24,727 bases of DNA from DASYSA01 sp036003885 (GCA_036003885.1 DASYSA010000049.1:1-24727); one strand, 5' to 3'; shown: positions 14,136 through 22,018, counted from the first letter of the stretch. Translations and numbers: made by a program. The notes: generated by a model from the letters alone, not told the origin.

Positions 14136-16275
14136 ATACAAATGGCCCGAAGCTGAGAAGCGAACCTTAATCGGCAAACGCATCTCGCGCGTTGACGGTC
14201 CGCAAAAAGTGTCGGGTAAGGCAAAATACACCCACGACCAGAACCGGCCGGGAATGCTCTTCGGCAAAGTGCTGCGATCTCGCCACGCCAATGCCAGGAT
14301 CGTCAGCATCGATACGAGCGCCGCCGAAAAGATGCCAGGCGTGAAAGCGGTGCTCCTCATGGTGACTCCGCCCGCCGAGGTCAAATGGGCGGGCGCTGAG
14401 CTTTGCGCGGTGGCCGCCGTCGACGGACCGACCGCCGAAGACGCAATACGCGCGATCAAGGTCCAGTACGAGATCCTGCCTCACCTTGTCATCGACAACG
14501 ATCTTTCAAAAGCCGGGCAGAATGCCAAGCCCGCTGCCGCTCAGACCAAGGGCGATCCCGATAAAGGCTTCAGCGAGGCGGAAGTGACCAGCGAAGGTTT
14601 CTACGCCATTCCGGTGATCACCCACTGCTGCCTGGAGACGCATGGTTCGGTCTCCGAGTGGGAAGACGATAAGAACCTGCTCGTACACATCTCGACTCAG
14701 GCGGTGAGCAACGTGGCTGGTCAGATGGCCGGGCCGCTCGGTATCCCTGCGGCTAATATTCGCGTGAAGCAGGATCACATCGGCGGCGGCTTTGGCAGCA
14801 AGTTTTCCGCTGACTCGTGGGACATCGCCGCTGCGAAACTTTCGAAGTTAGCGGGCGGCAAGCCCGTGAAGATAATGCTCGAACGGGATGCGGAACTGAT
14901 GGTCGCGGGCACGAGGCCTTCTGCTTACGCAAAGATCAAGGTCGGGGCCAAAAAGGACGGCACGATCACCGCCTGGCAGTCGGAGTCCTGGGCAAGCGCG
15001 GGACAGGGCGGCGGCGGCTCTCCGCCATTACCCTACATCTTTTCGATACCCAATCAACGCACCCAACACACCGCTCTTGCAACCAATGTTGGTAGTGCTC
15101 GCGCGTGGCGGGCGCCCAATCATCCGCAGGGTTGTTACCTCACGATGAGCGCCCTCGAGGATCTCGCCGCTCAACTCAACATGAGCCCGGTCGATCTGTT
15201 CTTGAAGAACATCGCGCTGACCGGTCCGCGCGCGGAGGTCTATCGTGAAGAGATGAAGATCGCCGGGGAGCTGATTGGCTGGGATAAGAAGTGGCATGCG
15301 CGTGGCGACAAGACTGAAGGGTCGATCAAGCGCGGGATGGGGATTTCGATTCACACGTGGGGCGGCGGCGGTAATACGAGCGATTGCGATGTCACGATTC
15401 AACCCGACGGTTCCGTCGAGTTGAAGTCGGGCACGCAAGACCTTGGCACCGGCACCCGCACGACCTTGATGATTGTGGTGGCCGACACGTTGGGCCTGCC
15501 GTTGAATGCTGTGAAGGTGATGATCGGGGACAATCGCTTCCCGGCGGCGGGAGCTTCCGGTGGCAGCACCACGATTGGCGGGGTCAGCGCTGCATCTCGC
15601 CGCGCCTCGCTCGATGCCCTCGATCAGTTGTTCGCCAAAGTGGCGCCGTCGCTCGACGCCAAGCCTGAAGAGTTGGAAGCTGTCGGCGGCCGTGTTCAGG
15701 TCAAGGGTGCTCCGGCTCGCGGCATGAGTTGGAAGCAGGCCTGCTTGAAGCTCGGGGCAACACCTCTGACGGTGAGAGGAAAGAACCCGGGACCGGGTAC
15801 GTTGATCAGCAGCGGAGTCGGCGGCGTTCAGATGGCCGATGTGTCGGTCGACGTCGAAACGGGCGTAGTCAAGATCAATAAGATCGTGGCCGTTCAGGAC
15901 TGCGGCTTGATCATCGACTTGAAGACTGCCGAGAGTCAGGTCTACGGGGCGTTGATCATGGGCGTCGGTTATGCGCTGTACGAAGAGAAGATCATGGACC
16001 AGGCCACCGGCCGAATGCTCAACCCGAACATGGAGTTCTACAAGCTTGCGGGCATAGGCGACATCGGGGACCTGGTTGTTCACATGATGACCGGCAAGGG
16101 CTACGACGAGCGCGGGGTGATCGGGCTCGGAGAGCCGCCGGTTGTTTCGCCGGGCGCTGTTATCGGAAACGCCGTGGCGAACGCGATCGGAGTGAGAGTG
16201 CCGTCCTTGCCGCTCACGCCCGACCGGGTGTTGGACGCCCTGGAAAAGAAGGGAGGCAACAATGCGCGCATTTGA
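14128..16275 (+). CDS. molybdopterin-binding catalytic subunit, xanthine dehydrogenase family
   Basis: A 715-aa large subunit that hydroxylates an aldehyde or N-heterocycle at a molybdenum-cytosine-dinucleotide-type centre. Visible motifs: the N-terminal 'R.DGPQKVSGKAKYTHD' opening of the aldehyde-oxidase a/b hammerhead domain, GGGFGSKF for molybdopterin contact, and near the end GLGEPPVVSPGAVIGNAVAN, with E669 as the expected catalytic glutamate next to Mo. The length fits the PaoC/YagR class (about 730 aa). AAGGAGG lies 8 nt before the ATG. It overlaps the 2Fe-2S gene by 8 nt and the FAD gene by 14 nt. Gene order is FeS-Mo-FAD rather than the FeS-FAD-Mo of E. coli paoABC. The substrate cannot be deduced from sequence alone. 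Confidence 0.93.
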   Translation: MAEYKWPEAEKRTLIGKRISRVDGPQKVSGKAKYTHDQNRPGMLFGKVLRSRHANARIVSIDTSAAEKMPGVKAVLLMVTPPAEVKWAGAELCAVAAVDGPTAEDAIRAIKVQYEILPHLVIDNDLSKAGQNAKPAAAQTKGDPDKGFSEAEVTSEGFYAIPVITHCCLETHGSVSEWEDDKNLLVHISTQAVSNVAGQMAGPLGIPAANIRVKQDHIGGGFGSKFSADSWDIAAAKLSKLAGGKPVKIMLERDAELMVAGTRPSAYAKIKVGAKKDGTITAWQSESWASAGQGGGGSPPLPYIFSIPNQRTQHTALATNVGSARAWRAPNHPQGCYLTMSALEDLAAQLNMSPVDLFLKNIALTGPRAEVYREEMKIAGELIGWDKKWHARGDKTEGSIKRGMGISIHTWGGGGNTSDCDVTIQPDGSVELKSGTQDLGTGTRTTLMIVVADTLGLPLNAVKVMIGDNRFPAAGASGGSTTIGGVSAASRRASLDALDQLFAKVAPSLDAKPEELEAVGGRVQVKGAPARGMSWKQACLKLGATPLTVRGKNPGPGTLISSGVGGVQMADVSVDVETGVVKINKIVAVQDCGLIIDLKTAESQVYGALIMGVGYALYEEKIMDQATGRMLNPNMEFYKLAGIGDIGDLVVHMMTGKGYDERGVIGLGEPPVVSPGAVIGNAVANAIGVRVPSLPLTPDRVLDALEKKGGNNARI

Positions 16276-17254
16276 ATACGCTAGCCCTACGACGAAAGAA
16301 CAAGCGGTCGAGCTGCTCGGCAGGAATTTTCGGAAGGCCGAGATCCTCGCGGGCGGCACCGACCTGCTCTCTCTCATGAAGGACGAAATAGTTACTCCAA
16401 AGACCCTGGTCAACATCAAGGGGATCAGTGAACTGGATGGCATAACGTTCACGCGGCTCGGGAGCCTGAGGATCGGCGCCCTGGTCACCATTCAGGAGTT
16501 GCTCGATAGTTCGCCCGTAAAGGTGAACTACCCGGCCATCGCCGATGCTGCCGCCGGGATCACCAGCCCGCAGATCAGAAGCATGGGGACCGTGGGAGGC
16601 GACCTTTGCCAGCGCCCTCGCTGCTGGTACTACCGGGCAGGCTACGGTTTGTTGGCAAAGGACGAGAGCGGCGCGTCGCTTGTGACTACCGGCGACAATC
16701 GCTATCACGCGATTCTGGGAAACGGTGGACCAGCATACTTCGTAAATCCGTCGAGCCTGGCCCCGGCGTTGATCGCGCTTGGGGCGACGGCTCGTATCTT
16801 CGGGCCAAATGGCGGGCGTGAGGTTCCACTCGAGAAGTTTTTCCTCACTCCTCAATCCGAGGACGAGCGCGAGTACGACCTCAAGCCGAATGAGTTGCTT
16901 ACTGAGATCGTGATCCCGGCCGCGGGTGGAGCCAGGAGCGCGACCTACGAGGTTCGACAGAAGGAAGCTCTTGACTGGCCGCTGGCGGCCGCATCGGTTG
17001 TGTTGCGGATGAGCGGCAAGCAGGTCAAATCGGCTCGCGTCGTACTCGGGCATGTGGCGCCGGTGCCTTGGCCTTCTCCTGAGGCCGAGCAGACCCTGGC
17101 CGGAAAGGCGATTACCGCAGAGGTCGCCGAGGCTGCCGGAGCCGCGGCAGTGCAGAGCGCGAAGCACCTCGGCGGAAACCGCTATAAGATCCAGCTCGCC
17201 CGCGTAGCCGTCAAACGTGCGATCCTCGAGGCAGGGAAGGGAGGTGGACGATGA
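16262..17254 (+). CDS. FAD-binding subunit of molybdenum hydroxylase, PaoB/HcrB-like without intact 4Fe-4S loop
   Basis: A 330-aa subunit that takes electrons from the 2Fe-2S protein. FAD-binding motifs are present: AGGTDLL (30-36) and the TVGGDL turn at 110-115. After CQRPRCWYYR (C116, C121) comes the extra loop known from PaoB and 4-hydroxybenzoyl-CoA reductase beta subunits, which there binds a 4Fe-4S cluster through four cysteines. Here the loop reads AGYGLLAKDESGASLVTTGD and later GNGGPAYFVNPSS, with no cysteine after C121, so the cluster is probably absent. The remaining CO-dehydrogenase flavoprotein C-terminal domain is intact. GGGAGG precedes the ATG, which overlaps the Mo-subunit gene by 14 nt; the TGA overlaps the next ATG (ATGA). 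Confidence 0.92.
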   Translation: MRAFEYASPTTKEQAVELLGRNFRKAEILAGGTDLLSLMKDEIVTPKTLVNIKGISELDGITFTRLGSLRIGALVTIQELLDSSPVKVNYPAIADAAAGITSPQIRSMGTVGGDLCQRPRCWYYRAGYGLLAKDESGASLVTTGDNRYHAILGNGGPAYFVNPSSLAPALIALGATARIFGPNGGREVPLEKFFLTPQSEDEREYDLKPNELLTEIVIPAAGGARSATYEVRQKEALDWPLAAASVVLRMSGKQVKSARVVLGHVAPVPWPSPEAEQTLAGKAITAEVAEAAGAAAVQSAKHLGGNRYKIQLARVAVKRAILEAGKGGGR

Positions 17255-17481
17255 GAACCGAAGCGGAACGTTTCAACACAAACCACCCGGAACTATGCCA
17301 CTGTCTGCGCTGGAAGGGGATGTTCATTTCGGCTGAGCACGACCCAACCGTTCAACCATCGAATGACGGCCTCTTCTGGTGTCTCTACACACAGAACTGC
17401 ATTGGTCCGGACGGCGAGCTTGCTGAACCTGGCAGTTGCTCGTCTTCGGAACGCGGCTGTCACGGCAAGGGCTATGTTTAG
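17251..17481 (+). CDS. six-cysteine small protein coupled to the molybdenum hydroxylase operon
   Basis: The 76-aa product has Cys at 16, 18, 44, 50, 63 and 70, with motifs CHCLRWKGMF and FWCLYTQNCIGPDGE. Its ATGA overlap with the FAD gene and a GGGAGGTGG ribosome site upstream make it a true last operon member. No signal peptide or membrane segment is seen. I do not recognise a named family. The cysteine pattern could bind a metal or Fe-S cluster, or form disulfides if carried out with the Tat complex. Its place suggests a fourth subunit or an assembly factor for the enzyme; this is inference. A palindromic heptamer array follows 4 nt after the stop. Confidence 0.75.
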   Translation: MRTEAERFNTNHPELCHCLRWKGMFISAEHDPTVQPSNDGLFWCLYTQNCIGPDGELAEPGSCSSSERGCHGKGYV

Positions 17482-17485
17482 TAAA

Positions 17486-17527
17486 GAAATGCGAATTTCG
17501 AATTTCGAATTTCGAATTTCGCATTTC
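17486..17527. repeat. palindrome-capped heptamer array GAAATGC-(GAATTTC)4-GCATTTC
   Basis: Four perfect GAATTTC units are flanked by GAAATGC and its reverse complement GCATTTC. The whole 42-nt element is therefore a near palindrome with a 7-nt period. It begins 4 nt after the stop of the Cys-rich gene and could act as a hairpin terminator or mRNA 3' end for the molybdenum hydroxylase operon. Confidence 0.92.
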
Positions 17528-17611
17528 TTCTTTGCTTGACGCATGCTGAACCACAAAGTTAGAGTCATTAAGACTGAATATTTCAGTCCAAAGTCTACAG
17601 GAGTGTTAACA

Positions 17612-18289
17612 ATGAAGAGATTCTTGCTTTTAGGGTCGGTCGGCGCAATATTGCTGGCCGTGTCGATGAGCGCTCAGGCTCAGCAGATCTCCGGGAATTA
17701 CATGGAAACCCGGAGCGCGGATGTCTACGTGGGTTACTGCGTGGCCAATGGCGAGGTCAACACCGTTGGCGATCAGGCTATCCTTGCCTGGCAAGTAGGT
17801 AAAGGCAGCTGGGAGGGCGTGTCGCTCGACGGGCTGGGAGTCGTTGGCGTTGTCAAAGCCGGTGCTACTCTTGGGGACGTGTACACAAATCCGTATCCTG
17901 CGATGTCGGTAATGATCGTCGATGAAAGGGCCAGCATTCAACAGCGGAAAGCCCTGATCAGTTTCGCGCAGGCGATGTCGGGCGAGCTACTCCAGAATGT
18001 CGTGCGCGTTGAGTCGGCGCCTATCCGCATGGAGATCAGCCATCAGTCCGGCGGTCACTCGAGCAATGCAGTGCTGCAGGCCGGAAATCTTGCCGGCATC
18101 GAGACTCGAGCGATTAATCCGAAGGACCACCTGTGCGGCAACGAAGAGACCTTCTATCCACCGCTTGCAGAGACCACACACTCGATGGCCGCCGTCGCTG
18201 AACTCGATCAGTTCAACGGCAAGGGCTTGGATCTTTCGTGGACCCGGCACGGTAAACGAAGCGCGTTCGTCGGCACTTTCGCGCGCTGA
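17612..18289 (+). CDS. DUF1326 domain protein with signal peptide
   Basis: A 225-aa protein. Residues 1-24 are a signal peptide (MKRFLLLGSVGAILLAVSMS, cleavage after AQA). The mature part starts QISGNYMETRSADVYVGYCV, followed by LAWQVGKGSWEGVSLDGLGV and MIVDERASIQQRKALISFAQ. This is the standard DUF1326 pattern ('G.Y.E.R...V..G.C.AN.E......A...W.I..G...GV.L.GL'). The biochemical role of DUF1326 is unknown; the family is frequent near redox and stress genes. ATG at 17612 is chosen because AGGAG stands 8 nt upstream and it gives a clean signal peptide; the longer frame from 17543 adds a polar leader. It follows the heptamer palindrome and so probably has its own promoter. Confidence 0.85.
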   Translation: MKRFLLLGSVGAILLAVSMSAQAQQISGNYMETRSADVYVGYCVANGEVNTVGDQAILAWQVGKGSWEGVSLDGLGVVGVVKAGATLGDVYTNPYPAMSVMIVDERASIQQRKALISFAQAMSGELLQNVVRVESAPIRMEISHQSGGHSSNAVLQAGNLAGIETRAINPKDHLCGNEETFYPPLAETTHSMAAVAELDQFNGKGLDLSWTRHGKRSAFVGTFAR

Positions 18290-18412
18290 ATGGCCGCGAA
18301 GAGCGAAAGATCGACCATCACAGGACCCCGAGTAGAGTTGGGTCGCATGGTCGAACTGTCCTCGTCTTCACGCTTGAAGAATCGAAGACGTGGAGATTGG
18401 AGATAGGAGTTA

Positions 18413-19075
18413 ATGGCTCGTAGCATCCCGGCGCTGCTGCTCGTTGTTGCGGCGCTCTCCCTCTCTGCTTCGGCCCAGGGAAGTAAAGTCGAAACAATAG
18501 GAGCCTTCGCAGACCAGGGCGCTTCGGAGTCGGTCCGAAGCGCCCTGGAAGCGAAGGGCTATCGCGTGACCTCGGCCGATGGCAGCATCGTCTGTGAGAT
18601 ATGGCTCAGGAGTGCGGTGCCCACTCAGCCGAAGAAAGACGTGTCCGGGGCCATCTATACTGAACTTGGAGATGCCACTGTTGTTGGCGTGGTCTCGCTC
18701 CCGAAGGGGGGCAACGATTACCGGGGCCAGGGAATTAAGTCCGGCGTCTACACCCTGCGCTACGCGTTGCACCCGACGGACGGGAACCATATGGGCATAT
18801 CGACTTATCGAGACTTCCTGTTGCTGGTTCCAGTGGCGGCAGATCCTGACGTTAGCGCTACATTCAAGTTCGAGGATCTCGCGAAGATGAGCGCGAAATC
18901 GGCAGGCACCAACCATCCGACTCCCTTCAGCCTCGTTTCGCCGGAAGCCGCGAAGAGCGCTCCATCGGTGAGCGAGAACGAACATGGTCACTTGGTGTTT
19001 GCGGCGAAGCTGAAGACCAGGGGCGGCGGTGAAATGCCAATTGCATTCATCGTCAAAGGTATTGCCGAACAGTAG
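18413..19075 (+). CDS. secreted protein of unknown function
   Basis: I do not recognise a domain. The 220-aa product has a clear signal peptide (MARSIPALLLVVAALSLSAS, cleavage near AQG) and a beta-rich mature part with segments SKVETIGAFADQGASESVRS, GSIVCEIWLRSAVPTQPKKD and GVYTLRYALHPTDGNHMGIS. The last resembles the core of DUF2911-like proteins, but I cannot confirm this. It has only one mature cysteine and no haem or metal motif. AGGAG lies just 3 nt upstream of the ATG with another GGAGA further up. It is on the same strand as the DUF1326 gene, 123 nt away. Its TAG stop directly abuts the 25-bp inverted repeat. Confidence 0.75.
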   Translation: MARSIPALLLVVAALSLSASAQGSKVETIGAFADQGASESVRSALEAKGYRVTSADGSIVCEIWLRSAVPTQPKKDVSGAIYTELGDATVVGVVSLPKGGNDYRGQGIKSGVYTLRYALHPTDGNHMGISTYRDFLLLVPVAADPDVSATFKFEDLAKMSAKSAGTNHPTPFSLVSPEAAKSAPSVSENEHGHLVFAAKLKTRGGGEMPIAFIVKGIAEQ

Positions 19076-19155
19076 CTGGGTACGCAGGCTTCCAGCCTGC
19101 TTCTTTGGAAATGTGTTCTTCACGATGCAAGCAGGCTGGAAGCCTGCGTACCCAG
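19076..19155. repeat. 25-bp perfect inverted repeat with 30-nt loop
   Basis: The arms CTGGGTACGCAGGCTTCCAG + CCTGC (19076-19100) and its exact reverse complement (19131-19155) enclose 30 nt. It starts at the base after the stop of the secreted protein and ends 12 nt before the cytochrome c peroxidase ATG. The arm contains an inner GCAGGCT/AGCCTGC palindrome. It resembles dispersed 'acgcaggctggaagcctgcgt' elements I know from Acidobacteriota and planctomycete genomes. It may be a terminator or a small non-autonomous mobile element. Confidence 0.93.
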
Positions 19156-19167
19156 GTTCTGGCTTCT

Positions 19168-20316
19168 ATGAGTCGCGCAGCAAAAATCAAACTCCTGGTG
19201 ATTCTACTGGCGCTGGCCCTTCCTGTGCTGGTCTGCGGCGGCGACTCCGCGACGGAGTTGGAAAGAGTCGGCCTGAAACTACCTCTGGGAATTCCCCCGG
19301 AAGTCTGGTCTTACTTCGTCCCCAGTGACAATCGACTGACGGGGGCCAAGATCGAATTTGGCCGGCAGCTCTTCTTCGACAAACGACTCTCGCTCGACGG
19401 AACGGTTAGCTGCGCCACCTGTCACGATCCCGGTCTCGCATTCACGGATGGTAAGAGCGTCGCTGAGGGCATCGCCGGCAAGCGAGGCACGCGAAACTCG
19501 CCCTCACTGCTCAACGCGATGTTTAACTCGGGCCAGTTCTGGGACGGCAGAGCCGCATCGCTTGAAGCCCAGGCCCTACTGCCGCTCATAAACCCGGATG
19601 AGATGGGAAATGCTTCCCACGCTCAGGTGATCGACAGGCTTCAACAGGTGCCTGAATACGTCAGGCAGTTCCAGGAAGTGTTCGGGGGAAACCTGACTAT
19701 ACAGGGAATAGGGAAGGCGATCGCTGCGTTTGAGCGAACCCTGGTTTCAGCAAATGCGCCGATCGACCGATTCATCGCAGGCGACCGGGAAGCGATAAGC
19801 GCGGCTGCGCAGCGGGGCTTCGCCTTGTTTCGCGGACGGGCCCGCTGTTCCGTCTGCCACACGGTCAATCAGGCGTTCCCCTTCTTGTCTGACCAGAACT
19901 ACCGCAACACAGGAGTGGCTACGAGCAGTCCGGGCTTTGAAACGCTTGCTGAGCGGGCGACTCAGGCAGTAAGGCGCGGCGACGAGGCCGCCGCGCTCCG
20001 CGTGCTGGCAAAGGAGAGTGCCACTTCCGAGCTGGGTCGCTTCATGGTGAGTGGCAGCCCGCTCGACATCGGCTCATTCAGAACACCCTCTCTTCGGAAT
20101 GTTGAGTTGACGGCCCCATACTTCCACAACGGAAGCGTTGCCACACTCAAGGAAGTCCTCAGCTTCTATAGCAAGGGTGGCGGGGATGATCCGCGGCGCG
20201 ACTGGGAGTTGCAACCCCTCGGCCTGACGGATCGCGAGCAAGAGGACCTAGTCGAGTTTCTGAAGTCACTCACCAGTGATGATGCGCGACGAGCGGCCCA
20301 GGAAGCAAAGCGCTAG
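19168..20316 (+). CDS. dihaem cytochrome c peroxidase / MauG-family protein
   Basis: A 382-aa exported protein with two haem c sites: C82-AT-C85-H86 (SCATCHDPGLAFTDGK) and C227-SV-C230-H231 (RCSVCHTVNQAFPF). Typical family segments follow: FRTPSLRNVELTAPYFHNGS and TLKEVLSFYSKGGGDD. M293 lies in the region where peroxidases carry the distal Met and MauG has Tyr, so a hydrogen-peroxide-reducing CcpA-like role is favoured over MauG chemistry. The N-terminal export segment (IKLLVILLALALPVLVCGGD) has a Cys at its end; the preceding LV does not fit a strict lipobox. ATG at 19168 is preferred, because the frame from 19105 would translate the inverted repeat. The ribosome site is weak, and the 25-bp hairpin lies 12 nt upstream. 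Confidence 0.9.
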   Translation: MSRAAKIKLLVILLALALPVLVCGGDSATELERVGLKLPLGIPPEVWSYFVPSDNRLTGAKIEFGRQLFFDKRLSLDGTVSCATCHDPGLAFTDGKSVAEGIAGKRGTRNSPSLLNAMFNSGQFWDGRAASLEAQALLPLINPDEMGNASHAQVIDRLQQVPEYVRQFQEVFGGNLTIQGIGKAIAAFERTLVSANAPIDRFIAGDREAISAAAQRGFALFRGRARCSVCHTVNQAFPFLSDQNYRNTGVATSSPGFETLAERATQAVRRGDEAAALRVLAKESATSELGRFMVSGSPLDIGSFRTPSLRNVELTAPYFHNGSVATLKEVLSFYSKGGGDDPRRDWELQPLGLTDREQEDLVEFLKSLTSDDARRAAQEAKR

Positions 20317-20319
20317 AAC

Positions 20320-20340
20320 GATTGCGGATTGCGGATTGCG
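20320..20340. repeat. heptamer tandem array (GATTGCG)3
   Basis: Three perfect GATTGCG units start 4 nt after the stop codon of the cytochrome c peroxidase gene. It has the same 7-nt period as the other spacer arrays but a different unit. No inverted partner is seen in this spacer. Confidence 0.88.
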
Positions 20341-20424
20341 GAAACGGGCGCAAAGACAAACCGGATTCTTTGCGCTCACTTTTGCGTCTGATTCTATTTC
20401 TCCCTTCTTTCTTCCGGAGAACCA

Positions 20425-21855
20425 ATGACTATGAGAATACCTTCGACGGGCAGTGTGCTTGTTGCCATTCTGCTGTGTCAGGCGTCACTTGCACAGGACG
20501 GCAGTATCTGGAGCACCAAGAAGTCCGGCTGGCAGTTGATCACGCCCTCACAACGCGCTGAAGTGTTCGACTTCGCCGAAAACTTCAAATCTTACCTGCG
20601 CGTCGCAAAGAGCGCTCTGACTTCGACTCGCGAAGTCATTCGGATGGCGCGGGCGGCAGGCTTTGCCGAGTTCACGGAGCCTTCCCAGGTGAGAGCCGGC
20701 GCGCGCTTGATCGTGAACGGCCGGGACCGCGCGGTTATTCTGGTGGTGGTCGGATCGGAACCGATCGTCAACGGATCGCGCGTGGTCGGCACTCATCACG
20801 ATAGCCCCCACATCGACCTGAAGGCGCGGCCTATCATTGGGGCGGCTGGTTTCGCGCTCTTCAAAACGATTTACTATGGCGGAATCAAGAAGTATCAGTG
20901 GGCGAACGAACCGCTCGCGTTGATCGGCCGGATAGACACTACCGACGGCCGCGCGATCGATATTTCGATCGGGATGAATCCCGGGGACCCGGTGTTCGTG
21001 ATTCCCGATAACGCTCCCCATTCCGATACCGAGCTACGCACTCGCACTTATACAAACGTGTTGGAGGGCGAGGAGCTTGATCCCGTTGCGGGCAGCATTC
21101 CGGGTGATAACACGTCTGTGGTTGCAGAAGTGATCAGACAGTTGAGCGCGACCTACAAGATCAAAGAAGAGGATTTTGCGAGCGCGGAGCTTCAGCTCGT
21201 GCCGGCAGCGCAGCCCGCGGACGTCGGAATCGATAGAGGACTGGTTGGCGCCTACGGACAAGACGACCGCCTGTCATCCTATTGCGCCGCCAGAGCGGTT
21301 ATCGACCTGAAGGGAACTCCGCGCTACACAGCGATGGCTTACCTCTCGAACTTCGAAGAGGTCGGGTCGGTCAACAACACCGGAGCGGCTTCGCAGATGC
21401 TGAGCTCTGCGATGGCCAGCCTTATTGGAGCTCAAAAGGGGCAGGCGTATAACGATCTGGAGTTGCGCCGCGCGCGACGGAACTCCCAGGTCATCTCGGC
21501 CGATACCAATGATGGGATCAATCCGATATTTCCCAGGGCCAGCGAGCCGTCGAACGCAGCGCAGCTCGGATATGGAGTGACAATCAAGCGTTACGGCCGG
21601 GGGTTCGACGCGAATTCGGAGTTCATCGCTCGCATTCGAGGAATACTCGATCAGAAAGCCATTCCGTGGCAGACGCAGACTCCGAAGGTCGATGTCGGCG
21701 GGGGAGGGACTATTGGAGGTTTCATGTCAGCCGAAGACATGGAGGTCATAGACCTCGGGGTGCCTCTTTTGTCGATGCACGCGACTTTCGAGATGTCTTC
21801 GAAGGTTGATGTGTGGAATTTCTACAGGTTCATGACTGCGTTCTATCAGAGCTGA
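20425..21855 (+). CDS. secreted M18-family (aspartyl aminopeptidase-like) metallopeptidase
   Basis: A 476-aa enzyme that removes N-terminal residues, probably acidic ones, from peptides. The dizinc-site motifs are in order: THHDSPHIDLK (H124-H125-D126 region), YGQDDRLSSY (D280-D281), the catalytic-type NFEEVGS (E311-E312), SADTNDG (D360) and LLSMHATFEMSS (H452). M18 peptidases are normally cytosolic dodecamers; here residues 1-24 form an export signal (MRIPSTGSVLVAILLCQASL, cleavage after SLA), so it probably acts in the periplasm. GGAGA lies 6 nt upstream of the ATG at 20425; an ATG at 20431 is also possible. Length fits M18 (430-480 aa). It is the last gene of the plus-strand run and converges on galU. 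Confidence 0.88.
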   Translation: MTMRIPSTGSVLVAILLCQASLAQDGSIWSTKKSGWQLITPSQRAEVFDFAENFKSYLRVAKSALTSTREVIRMARAAGFAEFTEPSQVRAGARLIVNGRDRAVILVVVGSEPIVNGSRVVGTHHDSPHIDLKARPIIGAAGFALFKTIYYGGIKKYQWANEPLALIGRIDTTDGRAIDISIGMNPGDPVFVIPDNAPHSDTELRTRTYTNVLEGEELDPVAGSIPGDNTSVVAEVIRQLSATYKIKEEDFASAELQLVPAAQPADVGIDRGLVGAYGQDDRLSSYCAARAVIDLKGTPRYTAMAYLSNFEEVGSVNNTGAASQMLSSAMASLIGAQKGQAYNDLELRRARRNSQVISADTNDGINPIFPRASEPSNAAQLGYGVTIKRYGRGFDANSEFIARIRGILDQKAIPWQTQTPKVDVGGGGTIGGFMSAEDMEVIDLGVPLLSMHATFEMSSKVDVWNFYRFMTAFYQS

Positions 21856-21890
21856 AGGGGAAATGCGAAACTCGAGTATTTCAATCCGTC

Positions 21891-21917
21891 CACAGATTAC
21901 GCAGATCCCGCAGATGA
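21891..21917. repeat. 9-nt period repeat (CGCAGAT family)
   Basis: Three 9-nt units, CACAGATTA, CGCAGATCC and CGCAGATGA, lie 36 nt after the M18 peptidase stop. It is the same family as 12581-12598, with its inverted partner at 21992-22018. Confidence 0.78.
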
Positions 21918-21991
21918 ACAGCGGGACAAGAAGCAACACCAGAAGAGTTCGAATCTCGATATGCCGTGACGTGCGCAATCCTTCATCAGAT

Positions 21992-22018
21992 CTGCGAAAT
22001 CTGCGACATCTGCAGATG
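21992..22018. repeat. 9-nt period repeat, inverted partner (ATCTGCG family)
   Basis: Three units, ATCTGCGAA, ATCTGCGAC and ATCTGCAGA, complementary to the CGCAGAT array at 21891-21917. The pair sits between the convergent M18 peptidase and galU genes, where a shared hairpin terminator would be expected. Confidence 0.78.

Noticed and set aside
15028..16491. Long minus-strand open frame of 487 codons
   Set aside because: It lies antisense to the molybdopterin and FAD subunit genes, has no ribosome site, and is rich in His/Arg/Asp as expected for antisense of high-GC coding DNA.
16214..17167. Minus-strand open frame of 317 codons
   Set aside because: Antisense to the FAD subunit gene; composition and lack of motifs show it is a shadow.
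19105..19167. 21-residue extension of the cytochrome c peroxidase
   Set aside because: It would be encoded by the right arm of the 25-bp inverted repeat; the signal peptide begins at 19168.
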